From CAYOMP01 sp964405075 (GTDB taxonomy: Bacteria > Bacillota > Clostridia > Lachnospirales > Lachnospiraceae): a stretch of DNA of 14,724 nucleotides. Where the stretch lies: assembly GCA_964405075.1 (NCBI GenBank), contig CAYOMP010000060.1, positions 1 through 14,724 on the forward strand, in the 5' to 3' direction. A program made the position numbers and the translations under genes. Below the pieces are notes generated by a model. It was not told the origin of the DNA. It searched no databases and was given only the letters and a program-made list of their open reading frames with translations. Position 1 is the first letter of the stretch. Each line of letters begins with the position of its first letter. Of the stretch, positions 14,711-14,724 are shown in pieces.

Positions 14711-14724
14711 TTAATAAACAAAAG

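Noticed and set aside
1..14724. tRNA or rRNA genes, CRISPR arrays, integrases or transposases.
   Set aside because: None was seen on reading both strands. The defence cluster may be mobile, but its left border is outside the window and no attachment site is visible on the right.

Overview
The window is AT-rich, low-GC Gram-positive DNA. The mraZ-rsmH-ftsL order, a Spo0E-like protein with a Spo0A-box-like site, strong AGGAG ribosome binding sites and A/T-rich promoters point to an anaerobic Clostridia, probably Lachnospiraceae. This is inferred from gene content and protein style; no database search was done. All recognised genes are on the + strand.

Positions 1-6959 form a defence cluster. 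It starts with the 3' part of hsdS, the specificity subunit of a type I restriction-modification system; hsdM would lie to the left of the window. Next come an unrecognised 413-residue protein placed between hsdS and hsdR, then hsdR itself, then a DarT DNA ADP-ribosyltransferase toxin and its macro-domain antitoxin DarG. Gaps are 4, 49, 79 and 22 nt, so one transcription unit is plausible. Together they would give DNA-modification-based exclusion of foreign DNA plus a back-up toxin that ADP-ribosylates DNA and is reversed and restrained by DarG.

Positions 6960-7793 carry no convincing gene but many inverted repeats, ending in a terminator-like hairpin just before ychF. This may be the right edge of the accessory region.

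Positions 7794-11880 hold apparently monocistronic housekeeping and envelope genes: the YchF ATPase with its own terminator, a lipoprotein with a C-terminal LprI-like domain, and an AzgA-type NCS2 purine permease with a strong terminator.

Positions 11881-12812 hold a small Spo0E-like phosphatase gene whose predicted promoter contains a Spo0A-box match. A terminator and a cluster of hairpins follow, including an 18-bp perfect inverted repeat. Then comes the mra promoter, with five GTGGTG/A repeats at 10-11 bp spacing that look like an MraZ operator.

Positions 12813-14724 are the start of the division and cell wall (dcw) cluster: mraZ, rsmH and an FtsL-like protein. The cluster presumably continues to the right. 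The most interesting parts are the unknown hsd-embedded gene, the RM-DarTG composite with a possible darT leader ORF, the Spo0A-box/Spo0E loop and the structured gap before ychF.
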